Of a DNA stretch of 64,000 nt, positions 8,538-18,326 are shown piece by piece (position 1 is the stretch's first letter; the number at the start of each line of letters is the position of its first letter). The position numbers and the translations under genes were made by a program. This stretch comes from Methanolobus sp. (GTDB taxonomy: Archaea > Halobacteriota > Methanosarcinia > Methanosarcinales > Methanosarcinaceae), in NCBI GenBank assembly GCA_030154025.1, contig JASKKT010000005.1, positions 1 through 64,000 of the forward strand, written 5' to 3'. Below the pieces are notes generated by a model that had not been told where the DNA came from, ran no database searches, and saw nothing but the letters and a program-made list of their open reading frames with translations.

Positions 8538-10784
8538 ATGAACTCAATGGACGAAGTACAGATCAAAGTAGAAAAAGCACATCCGAACGACTTCGGAAGG
8601 GGCATTGTCAGGCTGGATCCCACGACACTCCTGAGCCTGCAGCTGTCTCCGGGGGACATAGTGGAGATAGAGGGGAAGAGGAAGACCGCAGCCAAGGTGT
8701 GGAGGGCTGAGAGACAGGACTGGGGACAGGGAATAGTCCGTATCGACGGATTCATAAGGCAGAACGCAGGCGTGGGCATCGGAGAGAGAGTCACCATCAG
8801 GAAAGCCGACGTTGAGACCGCCACCAAGGTGATCCTGGCCCCTCCTGAAGGTGTGACCATGGAATTCGGTGACCACATCAGCGAGATCATCAAGAGGAAC
8901 ATTATGAAGAGGCCTCTTGTGGAAGGGGATGTCATACCCATTATCAGTTCGATGACACAGCCGATGTCCAGCCAGGTGGGAGGAGGACAGGCCATACCGC
9001 TGATAGCCGTGGAGGTCGAACCTGCAGATACGATCGTTATAATCGGGGAGTTCACCGAGATAGAGCTGAGGCAGAAGCCGGTGAGAGGATACGACGGTGC
9101 AGCAAGAGGTATCACCTATGAGGATATAGGCGGACTTGGTACCGAGATACAGCGTGTAAGGGAGATGATAGAGCTACCTCTCAAGCACCCGGAGCTGTTC
9201 CAGCGTCTGAACATAGAGCCTCCTAAAGGTATCATACTTTTCGGGCCGCCAGGGACCGGCAAGACACTTATTGCAAAAGCCGTGGCAAACGAGTCCCGTG
9301 CCAATTTCCTGTACATTGCAGGCCCCGAGATCATGGGTAAGTACTATGGTGAAAGCGAGGAGCGTATACGCAAGATATTCGAGGAGGCCGAAGAAGAGGC
9401 TCCTTCGATCATATTCATAGACGAGATAGATTCCATAGCACCCAAGAGGCAGAACGTTACAGGAGAAGTGGAGAGGAGGGTCGTCGCCCAGCTCCTTACC
9501 ATGATGGACGGCCTTGAGGAGAGAGGACAGGTAGTGGTCATTGGTGCAACCAACCGCGTGGATGCCATAGACCCGGCCCTGCGAAGACCCGGAAGGTTCG
9601 ACAGGGAGATAGAGATAGGAGTACCGGATACCGACGACCGCCTTGAGATCCTGCAGATCCACACAAGGGGAGTACCTCTTCGCGAGGATGTCACACCCGA
9701 GTTCCTTGAGTATCTCGCAAAGCATACCCAGGCTTTTGTAGGGGCAGACCTGCTTGCACTTGTCCAGGAGGCCGCCATGAAGTCCCTCAGGCGCGCATTG
9801 CCTGACATTAACCTGGAGGACGAGGAAATACCGCAGGAGATCCTTGATACCATCAATGTGTGCAGGGAAGACTTTGAAAACGCACTTTGGGAGATAGAGC
9901 CTTCAGCCATGAGGGAGGTTCTTGTTGAAGTACCTGCAGTGAAATGGAGCGATGTTGGTGGTCTCGATAAGGCCAAGCAGGAAATTGTCGAGGCAGTTGA
10001 ATGGCCTCTGACAAAGCCGGAGAAGTTCGTCCAGATGGGTATCAGGCCGCCTAAGGGAGTATTACTGTTCGGTCCGCCGGGCACGGGAAAAACCCTTATT
10101 GCTCAGGCCGTTGCCAATGAGTCCAATGCCAACTTCATCAGCGTGAAGGGGCCGCAGATGCTCTCAAAATGGGTAGGCGAATCCGAGAAAGCTATCCGTG
10201 AGACCTTTAAGAAGGCAAGGCAGGTAGCTCCGAGCATTGTGTTCTTCGATGAGATCGATTCAATAGCACCTATGAGGAGTGCCATGACAGAGGACGGCAA
10301 GGTCTCGGAGAGGATCGTCAACCAGCTGCTTACGGAACTTGATGGGCTAGAGCCACTTAAGGAGATAGTCGTTATAGCTGCCACTAACCGCCCTGATATG
10401 CTGGACCCCGCCCTGCTGCGGTCCGGGCGATTCGACAGGCTGGTGCTTGTCGGGCAGTCCACGCTTGCAGGCAGAAAGGACATATTCAGGATACACACCA
10501 AGAATATCCCACTTGGAGAAGATGTCAATATCGATGACCTCGCCACCCTGACAGAAGGCTTTGTCGGCTCGGACATCGAAGCTGTCTGCAGAGAGGCCGT
10601 GATGCTGGCCCTGCGTGATAACTTCGAGAACGACAAGGTCGGCATGAAGTATTTCAGGGAAGCCCTGGCCAAGGTAAGACCCACACTATCAGAGAACATG
10701 ATAGAGTATTATGAGAGGATACAGGCACAGTTCAAGGGCGGCGTGAAGAAAGAAGAAGCAAGTTCTTATATAGGATACAGATAA
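8538..10784 (+). CDS. cdc48: Cdc48/VAT-type AAA+ ATPase
   Basis: Archaeal p97/VCP homologue: a hexameric unfoldase that extracts and feeds proteins to the proteasome. The 748-residue protein has the N-terminal double-psi barrel substrate domain (1-185), then two AAA domains. D1 has GPPGTGKT near residue 236 and [13 protein letters not shown]2 has GPPGTGKT near residue 512 and [12 protein letters not shown]. Arginine fingers are visible in [11 protein letters not shown] and [11 protein letters not shown]. The C terminus ends SSYIGYR. Archaeal members end in an HbYX-like tail to dock on the 20S proteasome; the terminal YR here resembles but does not exactly match that. Both ATPase sites look intact. 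Confidence 0.97.
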   Translation: MNSMDEVQIKVEKAHPNDFGRGIVRLDPTTLLSLQLSPGDIVEIEGKRKTAAKVWRAERQDWGQGIVRIDGFIRQNAGVGIGERVTIRKADVETATKVILAPPEGVTMEFGDHISEIIKRNIMKRPLVEGDVIPIISSMTQPMSSQVGGGQAIPLIAVEVEPADTIVIIGEFTEIELRQKPVRGYDGAARGITYEDIGGLGTEIQRVREMIELPLKHPELFQRLNIEPPKGIILFGPPGTGKTLIAKAVANESRANFLYIAGPEIMGKYYGESEERIRKIFEEAEEEAPSIIFIDEIDSIAPKRQNVTGEVERRVVAQLLTMMDGLEERGQVVVIGATNRVDAIDPALRRPGRFDREIEIGVPDTDDRLEILQIHTRGVPLREDVTPEFLEYLAKHTQAFVGADLLALVQEAAMKSLRRALPDINLEDEEIPQEILDTINVCREDFENALWEIEPSAMREVLVEVPAVKWSDVGGLDKAKQEIVEAVEWPLTKPEKFVQMGIRPPKGVLLFGPPGTGKTLIAQAVANESNANFISVKGPQMLSKWVGESEKAIRETFKKARQVAPSIVFFDEIDSIAPMRSAMTEDGKVSERIVNQLLTELDGLEPLKEIVVIAATNRPDMLDPALLRSGRFDRLVLVGQSTLAGRKDIFRIHTKNIPLGEDVNIDDLATLTEGFVGSDIEAVCREAVMLALRDNFENDKVGMKYFREALAKVRPTLSENMIEYYERIQAQFKGGVKKEEASSYIGYR

Positions 10785-10833
10785 ATATATGAAAAATTTA
10801 AGTGTTACTTTTATATTCAGGGGTGAATAAATA

Positions 10834-11106
10834 ATGGCAAATGTCTTTGCAAAAAACCTTTCGAGCAAACAGGTAATGGCAACCGACGGCACAGAGATAG
10901 GCGTCCTTTTCAACATAGTTATGGACGTCAAAACAGGCGATCTGATAAACCTGATAGTTAAACCTGATATGAGCCTTGATACATCCAAATACCAGACCGA
11001 TGACCAGTATATATTGCTGCCCTTCGAGTCTGTGAGAGCTATCAAGGACTATATCGTTGTGGACAAGAACCTTGCCAGAGGCCTGAAAGACAAAACGGTT
11101 TTGTAA
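10834..11106 (+). CDS. PRC-barrel domain protein
   Basis: A 90-residue protein made of one PRC-barrel: KQVMATDGTEIGVLFNIVMDVKTGDLINLIV, then YILLPFESVRAIKDYIVVD. Small archaeal PRC proteins are linked to RNA metabolism and, in some archaea (CdpA/CdpB), to cell division anchoring; which applies here cannot be told from sequence. It has a strong ribosome site (GGGGTGA) and its own TATA-like region. It follows cdc48 by 49 bases in the same direction. Confidence 0.85.
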   Translation: MANVFAKNLSSKQVMATDGTEIGVLFNIVMDVKTGDLINLIVKPDMSLDTSKYQTDDQYILLPFESVRAIKDYIVVDKNLARGLKDKTVL

Positions 11107-11115
11107 AGCCACGGA

Positions 11116-11140
11116 TGCAAGGTTCACCCCGGGCTTTGCA
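11116..11140. terminator. Imperfect hairpin between convergent genes
   Basis: Arms TGCAAGG and CTTTGCA (6 of 7 pair) around an 11-base GC-rich loop, followed by a T-rich stretch on the plus strand. It lies between the PRC-barrel gene and the converging phosphatase gene, a natural place for a terminator. Weak evidence. Confidence 0.3.
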
Positions 11141-11173
11141 GCCTTTCATTTTATACCTGTATATCTAAGAGGG

Positions 11174-11854
11174 TCACAGCATGCCCTCTGACAGGAGATA
11201 ATCAATAGCTTCTGCTGTGCCATCCCCATAAGTGGTACTTGTTACATAGTCTGCGACACCCTTTGCCACATTGTCTGCATTACCCACAGCAATGGCAAAG
11301 CCCGCCGCATCAAGCATTTCTACATCGTTCACCGAATCGCCAATGGCAACAAAATCAGAGACCTCCAGACCCATAAGTTCTGCCATCTTTGCAAGACCGG
11401 TGCCCTTGTTAATCTTTTTGCTCTTGATGTGAATTGCGAAGTGGGTGTCAATTATCTCAACATCCAGCCCTGTAGTTTCCAGCAAAGCTCTTGCAGCGTC
11501 GATATCAAAATCCCTTCTGAGCACTATCTCCGTCTTCCTGAGTGAAGAATCAAGCTTTTCCATGTGCAACACCTGGGAGAGGAAATTGAAGGCTTTCTCA
11601 CATTCGTGGATGTGATCCGAAACTATAGGTTTCCTGTCAAAACCATCCGTGACAACGCCGCCGTTCTCGGCAATTATGCGACAGCAGATACCGATAAGCT
11701 TGGAAGCTGCCCGGGCATAGCACAGTACATTGCCTGTGGCAAGGACAACAGGTACGTCAAGTGTGCGCAGTTTTTCAGCCGCTCTCAGGTTGAGCCGGCG
11801 GTCCATATCCGTTATGGTGCCGTCTATGTCAATGGCAAGGGCTTTGAATTTCAT
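11174..11854 (-). CDS. Phosphoglycolate phosphatase, archaeal HAD type
   Basis: HAD-superfamily phosphatase (226 residues) of the archaeal phosphoglycolate phosphatase/SPP-like family. The nucleophile motif is DIDGTITDMD (residues 9-18), motif II is VLATGN, and motif IV is AIGDSVNDVEML, giving the Mg-binding aspartates. The Cof-type C2 cap lies between. It would dephosphorylate 2-phosphoglycolate or a related sugar phosphate in the cytoplasm. The start ATG at 11854 has no strong ribosome site. It is followed by convergent transcription from the PRC-barrel side. Confidence 0.9.
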   Translation of the reverse strand: MKFKALAIDIDGTITDMDRRLNLRAAEKLRTLDVPVVLATGNVLCYARAASKLIGICCRIIAENGGVVTDGFDRKPIVSDHIHECEKAFNFLSQVLHMEKLDSSLRKTEIVLRRDFDIDAARALLETTGLDVEIIDTHFAIHIKSKKINKGTGLAKMAELMGLEVSDFVAIGDSVNDVEMLDAAGFAIAVGNADNVAKGVADYVTSTTYGDGTAEAIDYLLSEGML

Positions 11855-11896
11855 AAAAATGTAGGATAAAGGGAAACGATTAAAAAGTTTCCCTGA

Positions 11897-12874
11897 TCAT
11901 GGATCGCGCAATCCTGCGGTGGTCACGGATATGATAGCCTCTGCATCCGGAAGGTTGGGAGAATCCACAAGCCTGACTATCCTCTTATCGCCTTTGGACT
12001 TACGCAGGTACAGTCTGAAAGTGGCAGTGTGTCCTACAATATGACCGCCTATTGGCTTTGTGGGATCGCCGAAGAAAGCGTCAGGTTTTGCCATCACCTG
12101 GTTTGTAACAATCACACAGGCATTGAAAAGGTCCCCGAAACGCTGCAGTCCGTGCAGATGCTTGTTCAGTTTCTGCTGCCTGTCTGCAAGGGTCCCCCTG
12201 CCTATGTACTCGGCCCTGAAGTGAGCCGTCAGGGAATCCACGATAATGAGCCTTACGGGCTTGTCAGAGTTCTTCAGCTCGTTGGCAAGCTCCATCGCAG
12301 AATCCACGAGCAGTATCTGGTGATTGGAATTGAAGGCGCGGGCAACGTGTATATGCTTCAGGAACTCCTCGTAATCGTACTCCTGGCTATATTTCTCCGA
12401 GAGCCCTTCCACCATCTGCTTGATCCTCTCTGGCCTGAAAGTGTTCTCAGTATCAATGATTATTACAGAGCCGTCAAGACCGCCCTGTTCCTTGGGAAGC
12501 TGTACATTGACAGCAAGCTGGTGAGCGACCTGGGTCTTCCCGGAACCGAACTCTCCATACATTTCGGTAATTGCCTGGGTATCGATCCCGCCTCCCATCA
12601 TCTCATTGAACTCAACGCAGCCTGTGGAAAGCTTTCCCACAAGTTTCCTGCGCTCCATCACGACATCTCCGGTCTCGAAACCCCCGATATCCGCAGATTG
12701 CCTGGCAGCCAGGATGATCTTTGCAGCAGTCGACTCACCGATATCCGCAGCAGTTGCAAGCTCTGCAGGTGATGAGACAGCTATTGCCTCCACCGTTGTA
12801 AAACCTGCATCCATCAATTTCTGTGCAGTTGCCGGACCCACATGGTCCAGTTCTTCTAATAACACTTCAGCCAT
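11897..12874 (-). CDS. radA: DNA repair and recombination protein RadA
   Basis: Archaeal RecA/Rad51 recombinase that forms filaments on single-stranded DNA and drives strand exchange. The 325-residue protein has an N-terminal helix-hairpin-helix domain ([17 protein letters not shown]), the Rad51 polymerisation region, Walker [10 protein letters not shown] (near residue 105) and Walker [13 protein letters not shown]. The linker and the [16 protein letters not shown] loop L2 are intact. It is 43 bases upstream of the phosphatase gene. No intein is present, although radA is a frequent intein host. Confidence 0.97.
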   Translation of the reverse strand: MAEVLLEELDHVGPATAQKLMDAGFTTVEAIAVSSPAELATAADIGESTAAKIILAARQSADIGGFETGDVVMERRKLVGKLSTGCVEFNEMMGGGIDTQAITEMYGEFGSGKTQVAHQLAVNVQLPKEQGGLDGSVIIIDTENTFRPERIKQMVEGLSEKYSQEYDYEEFLKHIHVARAFNSNHQILLVDSAMELANELKNSDKPVRLIIVDSLTAHFRAEYIGRGTLADRQQKLNKHLHGLQRFGDLFNACVIVTNQVMAKPDAFFGDPTKPIGGHIVGHTATFRLYLRKSKGDKRIVRLVDSPNLPDAEAIISVTTAGLRDP

Positions 12875-13043
12875 TATTTATTACTCCATAGGTGCACATT
12901 GCTATCCATGAGGTGCACAATTGTGCTATTCTATGGTGATGAGAGTATATATACATAGACCAAGCGTGGTGAAAGTATTCAGTACGCTTTTGATGATGAT
13001 ATAACACAAAGCCTTATCATATTAAATGAGAATTTACATCCCG

Positions 13044-13502
13044 ATGGCAAAAGTAGCGATAGGGGGCACTTTCGAATGCCTTCACGACGGACACAGGGAA
13101 CTGCTAAGCAGGGCATTCGAACTTGCAGAGGGCGGACAGGTCGACATCGGACTTACCTCCAATGAAATGGCAAGCAGGCGGAACCGCGCCATACCGGACT
13201 ACTCCTCTCGGAAATCCCAACTGCTTGAATACCTGCAGGGAATCTCCGGGAACACACAATACAGGATCATCGAACTTAACGATCCCTATGGCAGGACCCT
13301 TGATGAGGACTACGACCATATTGTTGTCTCCCCTGAAACCTATCCTGTGGCACTCAGGATCAATAGTGTCCGGGTAGGAAAAGGAATGAGACCAATTGAG
13401 ATCGTTAAAATAGGTTTCGTACTGGCAGAGGACAGTGAACGTATTTCCTCCACCAGGATAGTCCGGGGAGAAATAGACATTCACGGGCACATTATTCACT
13501 GA
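13044..13502 (+). CDS. coaD: Phosphopantetheine adenylyltransferase, archaeal type
   Basis: Nucleotidyltransferase that adenylates 4'-phosphopantetheine in coenzyme A synthesis; archaeal/eukaryotic PPAT family. From MAKVAIGGTF (ATG 13044) it has 152 residues. The GGTFECLHDGH segment is the HxGH-like nucleotide-binding site, and SERISSTRI near residue 137 is the second nucleotidyltransferase signature. The track start at 13026 adds six residues before the beta-strand that normally begins the fold, so I chose the internal ATG. The next gene starts about 50 bases downstream. Confidence 0.9.
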   Translation: MAKVAIGGTFECLHDGHRELLSRAFELAEGGQVDIGLTSNEMASRRNRAIPDYSSRKSQLLEYLQGISGNTQYRIIELNDPYGRTLDEDYDHIVVSPETYPVALRINSVRVGKGMRPIEIVKIGFVLAEDSERISSTRIVRGEIDIHGHIIH

Positions 13503-13549
13503 CATTGAATGTACATAATTTTATTAACCTTCTTTTCCAACTAAGTTTC

Positions 13550-13882
13550 ATGAGCAGAGAATTCTCACAGATGGACAGACAGATATTCAACAAGCTTGCA
13601 CCCGAAGCTGGCGGCAGCACGATGTCCGGCATGGGACACAACTATCCCTTCATCCTCAGACCCATATCCCACAGGATAGCACAGTCTGCAGAGGACTTCA
13701 GGAACCGGCTGGAGAGGCTTGATGCTACGGAGCTCGATTATCTCGCAGGCCTTGCCATGGAGGATAAGGAGGACATCCGCTCCCTTGAAGATGAGGATGT
13801 CGAGTCCTTCATGGAACTTGTCAGAGAGAGAATATCTCCTGAAAGGGAAAAGGAACTTAAGGCAAAACTCGGGTTGGCATGA
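13550..13882 (+). CDS. Conserved hypothetical protein, acidic helical
   Basis: Not recognised. A 110-residue, charged, probably all-helical protein from ATG 13550 (MSREFSQMDRQIF). The longer track version uses a TTG at 13505 whose extra residues read through a TATA-like TTTTATTAACC, so I reject that extension. The last 45 residues are strongly acidic and basic alternating (DKEDIRSLEDEDVESFMELV). It overlaps the following endonuclease IV-like gene by four bases (ATGA), implying co-translation and a possible shared role in nucleic acid metabolism, but that is inference. Confidence 0.7.
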   Translation: MSREFSQMDRQIFNKLAPEAGGSTMSGMGHNYPFILRPISHRIAQSAEDFRNRLERLDATELDYLAGLAMEDKEDIRSLEDEDVESFMELVRERISPEREKELKAKLGLA

Positions 13883-14724
13883 GCAGTAAAAAGCCTGCCA
13901 CCCTGCTATTTGGAACTGCAGGCACACCCAGGGGCTCCCTTAAAGGCACCAGCGTCAGCGGAATAGAAAGGATCCGGGATGTGGGGCTCGGCTGCATGGA
14001 GCTGGAGTTCGTCCGGGGAGTCAAAATGGGAGAGAAGAGCGCAAAAAGCGTTCATGAGAAAGCAGATAAGATGAATGTGGGCCTGAGCGTGCATGCTCCC
14101 TACTATATCAATCTTAACTCTGCCGAGCCCGAGAAGCTGGATGCAAGTATCGGCAGGATATATGCGGCTTCAAGGATCGGGAGCCTGTGCGGGGCAAGGA
14201 GCATCGTGTTCCACCCTGCATATTACCAGGATGATACTTCCGAAAGGGTGCAGGAAAAGGTTTCCGTCATCCTCAAGACACTCACTGCAAGGCTTGATGA
14301 CGAGGGCATAGATGCAGTCCTTAGGCCGGAGACCACAGGGAAGCCCACACAATTCGGTTCTCTCAATGAGACTTTACTCCTTGCCAGCGAGATAGAAAGA
14401 GTGTTGCCTTGTATTGATTTCGCACACCTGCATGCAAGGAGTAACGGAGCCGAGAACTCCTATGAGGAATTCTGCAAGGTGCTTGCAATAGTGGAGGAAA
14501 CACTGGGAAAGGAAGCCCTCTGTGATATGCACATGCATGTGTCAGGTATAGAGTATGGGGAAAAGGGAGAAAGGAACCATCTCAACCTTGAGGACTCTGA
14601 CCTCAAATATGCAGAGCTGCTCAGGGCGCTGAAAGATTTCCAGGTGAAGGGGCTTATAATCTGTGAAAGTCCCGACAACGAGGGTGATGCACTTCTGCTG
14701 CAGAGGACATTTGCCAGCCTCTGA
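13879..14724 (+). CDS. Endonuclease IV-like TIM-barrel protein
   Basis: TIM-barrel protein of the AP endonuclease 2 / xylose isomerase superfamily (281 residues), most like archaeal endonuclease IV (Nfo). Metal-ligand positions are visible as SVHAPYYINL (near residue 71), VFHPAYY (near 112), LRPETTG (near 148), IDFAHLHAR (near 179), DMHMHVSGIEYG (near 216) and ICESP (near 265). Endonuclease IV uses three Zn ions to cut DNA at abasic sites. The gene is coupled by a 4-base overlap to the preceding hypothetical. Substrate is not proven by sequence; other TIM-barrel isomerases share this pattern. Confidence 0.82.
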   Translation: MSSKKPATLLFGTAGTPRGSLKGTSVSGIERIRDVGLGCMELEFVRGVKMGEKSAKSVHEKADKMNVGLSVHAPYYINLNSAEPEKLDASIGRIYAASRIGSLCGARSIVFHPAYYQDDTSERVQEKVSVILKTLTARLDDEGIDAVLRPETTGKPTQFGSLNETLLLASEIERVLPCIDFAHLHARSNGAENSYEEFCKVLAIVEETLGKEALCDMHMHVSGIEYGEKGERNHLNLEDSDLKYAELLRALKDFQVKGLIICESPDNEGDALLLQRTFASL

Positions 14725-14753
14725 CGCACTTTTTGATTGCATGTACCAAGCTG

Positions 14754-15440
14754 TTATATGTGAACTCCCGGCGCCAGATGATCCAGTATCGGATGAAGCA
14801 GAGTGAACAGACCGATCAGGATGATTACAGACCCGCTGACAAGCGGAAGCCTGCTGATGCTCTTACTGCCGACGTAACCCTCGAGGAAACCCTTTCCTTT
14901 AACAAAGACAATGGACAGGGATGTAATGGCTACCGCAAGGCCGATACTGAACACAAGCACGTACAAAAGGCCGTTGTACACTTGGTTATTCGAGATGCTG
15001 AAAAGAAGTATGGCAAGCGCTGCAGGGCAGGGGATGAGTCCTGTGGAAAGTCCGATGGCGATAACTCCTTTCCTCGTATCTATGATATGCTCATGCGGAT
15101 GATAGAATTTTCTCAAAATCCACACTCCCACACCTATCAGTATCATTCCTCCCAGCAGGCTCATGATATCGTGTGTAAGATCAACGTCCAGTGCTTCAAT
15201 AAGATATATCGATGCTACGCCTAAAGCCATCACGACTATGACATGGGAGAAGACGATTGTCAGTCCCAGGAGAAGAGCGTCTTTTACATCTGCATCAGTG
15301 CCCATGACAAAAACTGCCATGATAGATTTCCCATGTCCCGGTTCAAGTGCGTGCAGAGCACCCAGGAGAAACGCCGAGACAACTATCAGAATACTAAGAT
15401 CTGAATACTGTACGTTTGTTCCGGCCCATAATAGATCCAT
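14754..15440 (-). CDS. NicO/RcnA-type nickel or cobalt transporter
   Basis: Membrane transporter (228 residues, about six segments) of the NicO family. The metal-binding HALEPGHGK motif is near residue 31, and a short histidine patch (HPHEH) lies in the cytoplasmic loop, followed by TGLIPCPAALAIL. Members either take up or export Ni/Co. Location next to the cbiMNQO-cbiED region suggests cobalt or nickel as substrate; methanogens need both for cobamides and F430. A GGAGG ribosome site precedes the ATG. Direction of transport cannot be told from the sequence. Confidence 0.85.
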   Translation of the reverse strand: MDLLWAGTNVQYSDLSILIVVSAFLLGALHALEPGHGKSIMAVFVMGTDADVKDALLLGLTIVFSHVIVVMALGVASIYLIEALDVDLTHDIMSLLGGMILIGVGVWILRKFYHPHEHIIDTRKGVIAIGLSTGLIPCPAALAILLFSISNNQVYNGLLYVLVFSIGLAVAITSLSIVFVKGKGFLEGYVGSKSISRLPLVSGSVIILIGLFTLLHPILDHLAPGVHI

Positions 15441-15648
15441 ACCAATAAGCCTCCTGCGAGAGTCATTATTTAAATGACCTGAAGTTCAGTGTTATTTAGT
15501 GTTACTAGATGACTTTGCACATATAAAAGCATTATGAATTAGTATGTTATTTTATCCCATAAAAGTGTTACCCGGCCTGGCAAGCTAATGAAGCATGGTC
15601 AATAGAACAGGAAAAATGAAGAGAAAAAGGAGAGAAGAAACGATAATA

Positions 15649-16965
15649 TTATTTTTCCAGCAATGGATTGGCAACACTTACAGGAATGTTAATACCGCTC
15701 TTTTCCATATAGCCCCTGATCCGGTCCAGCGCATGTTCCACCATGCCGTCATGAGTAAGGATAAGGCACCTCTGCCCCGACAATGCATTGAGGATGGAGC
15801 GGTCGATAACACCTGAAGTTACATGAACGTAGATGTCATCCTCTTCAGCTATCAGCTTGCTCTTCTTACCCATGGCTCCCACACATTCAATACCATCCCT
15901 TTTGATGATACGCATCAGTTCATCGTGCGAGTATCTGGAAGTGTCATAGATGCCGATAGAGCCTGCCCTGAGAGCCTTCCGGTCCATCTCGACTATGGCC
16001 AGTCCTTCTTCATGGATGTGCAGCACGCGGCAGTTGATGGCCTCGTATGTGGAGTCCATGGCATACTCACCGTAGAGTATCCCCAGGTTTATAGTATCGC
16101 CCACTTCCACCTCGGGAGGGACATCCACCCACATCAGGTGCTGGGAACGCAGGGTCTGCACCAGGTCAGGAATATCACGGGGACAGCTTTTGATCTTCGC
16201 AAGGCCTCTCTTTTTGATCTCCTCATATATTTCAAGGGTGACAGGCCTTCTCAGGTAAGCAGCCTTGAGGTTCTCTGTCTGCCTGAATATATCTTCCGGA
16301 ACACCCTCACTGATGACCCTGCGGTTGTTCATAAGGAAGACGTAGTCTGCCCAGCTGTAGGCCAGGTCCACGTCATGAGTGGAGATAATAATGGTCTTGC
16401 CGAAATAGTTCAGCTCGTTGAGCAGGTCCATGACCTCGTCTGCACCCACCGGGTCAAGATTAGAGAGCGGCTCGTCGAGAATGATGATCTCGGGGTCCAT
16501 GGCGACTATGCCTGCGATGGCAACCCTCTTTTTCTGTCCTCCGCTGAGATGGTGGGGAGGCTTGTTCTTCAGAGGGGTCAGACCCACATACTCCAGTGTG
16601 TCAGTAACTATCTTTTCGACCTTCTCTTTCGGATATCCAAGATTGATAGGCCCGAAAGCCACATCCTGGTAGATGGTCGGTGCAAATATCTGGTCATCGG
16701 AGTTCTGGAAAACGATGCCCACATTCTTCCGCACCTCGCGCAGGGATTTTGAATCATACCTGAGAGGCTCGCCGTGATAGAGCACCTGGCCTTTCTGCGG
16801 ACGGTGGGTCCCGTTCAGTGCCATGAACAGGGTTGATTTGCCGGAACCGTTGCGCCCGACAAATGCTATCTTCTTTCCCTTCTCGATCTTTATGTTGATA
16901 TCCTCAAGGGCGAGGGTACCGTCGGGATAAGAGTAACTGAGATCCTTTGTTTCCAGAACTACCAT
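15649..16965 (-). CDS. cbiO: Cobalt ECF transporter ATPase CbiO with long C-terminal extension
   Basis: ATP-binding subunit of the Co(II) energy-coupling factor transporter. Residues 1-275 are the ABC domain: Walker [10 protein letters not shown] (near 38), Q-loop FQNSDDQIF, signature LSGGQKKR, Walker [13 protein letters not shown] and H-loop STHDVD. The protein has 438 residues, about 160 more than the usual CbiO. The extension includes [20 protein letters not shown] and a final alpha/beta-looking region, perhaps regulatory. It follows cbiQ by nine bases with a GAGG ribosome site in the junction. Confidence 0.92.
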   Translation of the reverse strand: MVVLETKDLSYSYPDGTLALEDINIKIEKGKKIAFVGRNGSGKSTLFMALNGTHRPQKGQVLYHGEPLRYDSKSLREVRKNVGIVFQNSDDQIFAPTIYQDVAFGPINLGYPKEKVEKIVTDTLEYVGLTPLKNKPPHHLSGGQKKRVAIAGIVAMDPEIIILDEPLSNLDPVGADEVMDLLNELNYFGKTIIISTHDVDLAYSWADYVFLMNNRRVISEGVPEDIFRQTENLKAAYLRRPVTLEIYEEIKKRGLAKIKSCPRDIPDLVQTLRSQHLMWVDVPPEVEVGDTINLGILYGEYAMDSTYEAINCRVLHIHEEGLAIVEMDRKALRAGSIGIYDTSRYSHDELMRIIKRDGIECVGAMGKKSKLIAEEDDIYVHVTSGVIDRSILNALSGQRCLILTHDGMVEHALDRIRGYMEKSGINIPVSVANPLLEK

Positions 16966-16974
16966 GTTTTTACC

Positions 16975-17757
16975 TCATATCAGGGTTATACCTCTTGTAA
17001 GATAGAAGACAGACAGCACCAGCGCAAAATAGCTGCAGGTAAGCAGGACTTCCGGCATCCTCACCGGCCTTTTCTCTTCCAGCAGTATCATCTTGCCGTC
17101 GTAACACCTAGAGTTCATTGAAAGGTACAGCTTCTCGCCCTGCTCCCACGAGCGTATGAAGAGATTGGTACCCAGCATGACCAGCGACCTGAAGGATGTC
17201 CTGAAATCTCGGTACCCAAGGCGCACCGTCTGTGCATACCTTATTCCCATTGCAACTTCAAGGAAGACAAAGATGTAGCGATACATCATCATGGCTATCT
17301 CAACAAAAGAGTCCGGGAAGTGGGTTGCCTTCAGCACTGCAAACAGTTCCACCATGGGAGTCGTTAGGGAGAGGAAGAACAGGCAGGACATGCCGCCGAT
17401 GGTCCTTGATAGTACAAGAAGTGCCATATTAAGGCCGCCACTCTTTACTGCGAGGGTGTATCCCGAGACATCGAACGAGAACAGGATATCCCCTGTACCG
17501 AAAAAGAAAGCTATTATAACGGCGCTCGTTAACACAAAACCTGCCGGCAGAGCGAGCAGCTTCAGATAGAACTTAAAGGGGATCCTGCCAAAATACACAG
17601 TGGCAAAGCCCATGCACAGGGCAATGAGCAAAGGAGTGAAAGGGGATGTGGAAGACACACCTGTGAGAATACCAAAGGTAACTATGGATAGCTTGAGCCA
17701 GTTGTTCCTGTATCTCAAGGGGCTCATCAGCGCGTAATCATCAAGGATATTTACCAT
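16975..17757 (-). CDS. cbiQ: Cobalt ECF transporter T component CbiQ
   Basis: Transmembrane coupling protein of the cobalt ECF transporter (260 residues). It has the CbiQ arrangement of hydrophobic segments with cytosolic coupling helices, the conserved tail element YLSMNSRCYDGKM (Ala-Arg-Gly type motif region) near 210, and MYRYIFVFLEVAMGIRYAQTVRLGY. It bridges CbiM/CbiN to CbiO. Starts at ATG 17757; preceded on the transcript by a 281-base gap after cbiN, an unusual break in a normally tight operon. Confidence 0.92.
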   Translation of the reverse strand: MVNILDDYALMSPLRYRNNWLKLSIVTFGILTGVSSTSPFTPLLIALCMGFATVYFGRIPFKFYLKLLALPAGFVLTSAVIIAFFFGTGDILFSFDVSGYTLAVKSGGLNMALLVLSRTIGGMSCLFFLSLTTPMVELFAVLKATHFPDSFVEIAMMMYRYIFVFLEVAMGIRYAQTVRLGYRDFRTSFRSLVMLGTNLFIRSWEQGEKLYLSMNSRCYDGKMILLEEKRPVRMPEVLLTCSYFALVLSVFYLTRGITLI

Positions 17758-18015
17758 ACATTACCACGTTTTATCCGGGAGCGTCTTTTGTATACATTAA
17801 CTATCATTGGTTCCAGATAAGCCAGAATAACAGAGGTTGCTTCATAGATAAGTTTTTCGTCATTCCTGCATCAAGAAATCAATAGCAACCGGAATATCAC
17901 CGCATGATGCATTAACACCTCAACCGCGGCCCTTCACGAGAGCGGACGGAACTGAAGCCGCACAGATAACAAAACAGACAACAGAACAGACACAGAATGG
18001 GTAAGAACATGAAAG
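17758..18015 (-). other. cbiN-cbiQ intergenic spacer, no gene seen
   Basis: About 260 bases between the cbiN hairpin and cbiQ. I find no ORF with coding character. A GTATACAAAAG stretch about 40 bases before cbiQ could serve as a weak TATA box, which would give cbiQO its own promoter. Confidence 0.4.
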
Positions 18016-18036
18016 TGATGCCCCTATGAGGCATCA
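18016..18036 (-). terminator. Hairpin immediately after cbiN
   Basis: A perfect 7-bp stem (TGATGCC/GGCATCA) with a 7-base loop just past the cbiN stop. It may terminate or attenuate transcription between cbiMN and cbiQO. No long T-run follows on the minus strand, so it may instead protect the cbiMN messenger end. Confidence 0.4.
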
Positions 18037-18038
18037 GC

Positions 18039-18326
18039 CTAATTTACCTTGTTCTTGCCTCTGTAATAGCCGAAAGTATAGCCTATTATCAGGGACCCTA
18101 TCGCAGCCTGGAGAGCAAAAAGCAGGCTTTCTGTCTCTCCTCCCGGAGGCTCGAAGCCGATCCCACCGAACCAGGGTTCATAATCAGGATTGATCTCAGC
18201 TATCACGTCCTCGGCTGCACCGTCCGCACCACTGAACTCAGAGTAGGGATCTATTACAAAATGCGCATAAAGGAACTGGGCTGCGAAGAGAACAAGTACA
18301 ATACCCACAATGTACTCCAGCTTCAT
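18039..18326 (-). CDS. cbiN: Cobalt ECF transporter auxiliary protein CbiN
   Basis: Small two-segment membrane protein (95 residues) that works with CbiM to admit Co(II). The first segment is EYIVGIVLVLFAAQFLYAHF, then the extracytoplasmic loop with FSGADGAAEDVI and the NPDYEPWFGGIGFEPPGGETESLLFALQAAIGSL family signature, then the second segment. It overlaps cbiM by four bases, so the two are translationally coupled. Confidence 0.93.
   Translation of the reverse strand: MKLEYIVGIVLVLFAAQFLYAHFVIDPYSEFSGADGAAEDVIAEINPDYEPWFGGIGFEPPGGETESLLFALQAAIGSLIIGYTFGYYRGKNKVN

Noticed and set aside
12029-12772. 247-residue plus-strand ORF opposite radA
   Set aside because: Antisense shadow; composition unlike a protein fold and RadA motifs are on the minus strand.
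15823-16752. 309-residue plus-strand ORF opposite cbiO
   Set aside because: Shadow ORF; the minus strand carries all ABC motifs.
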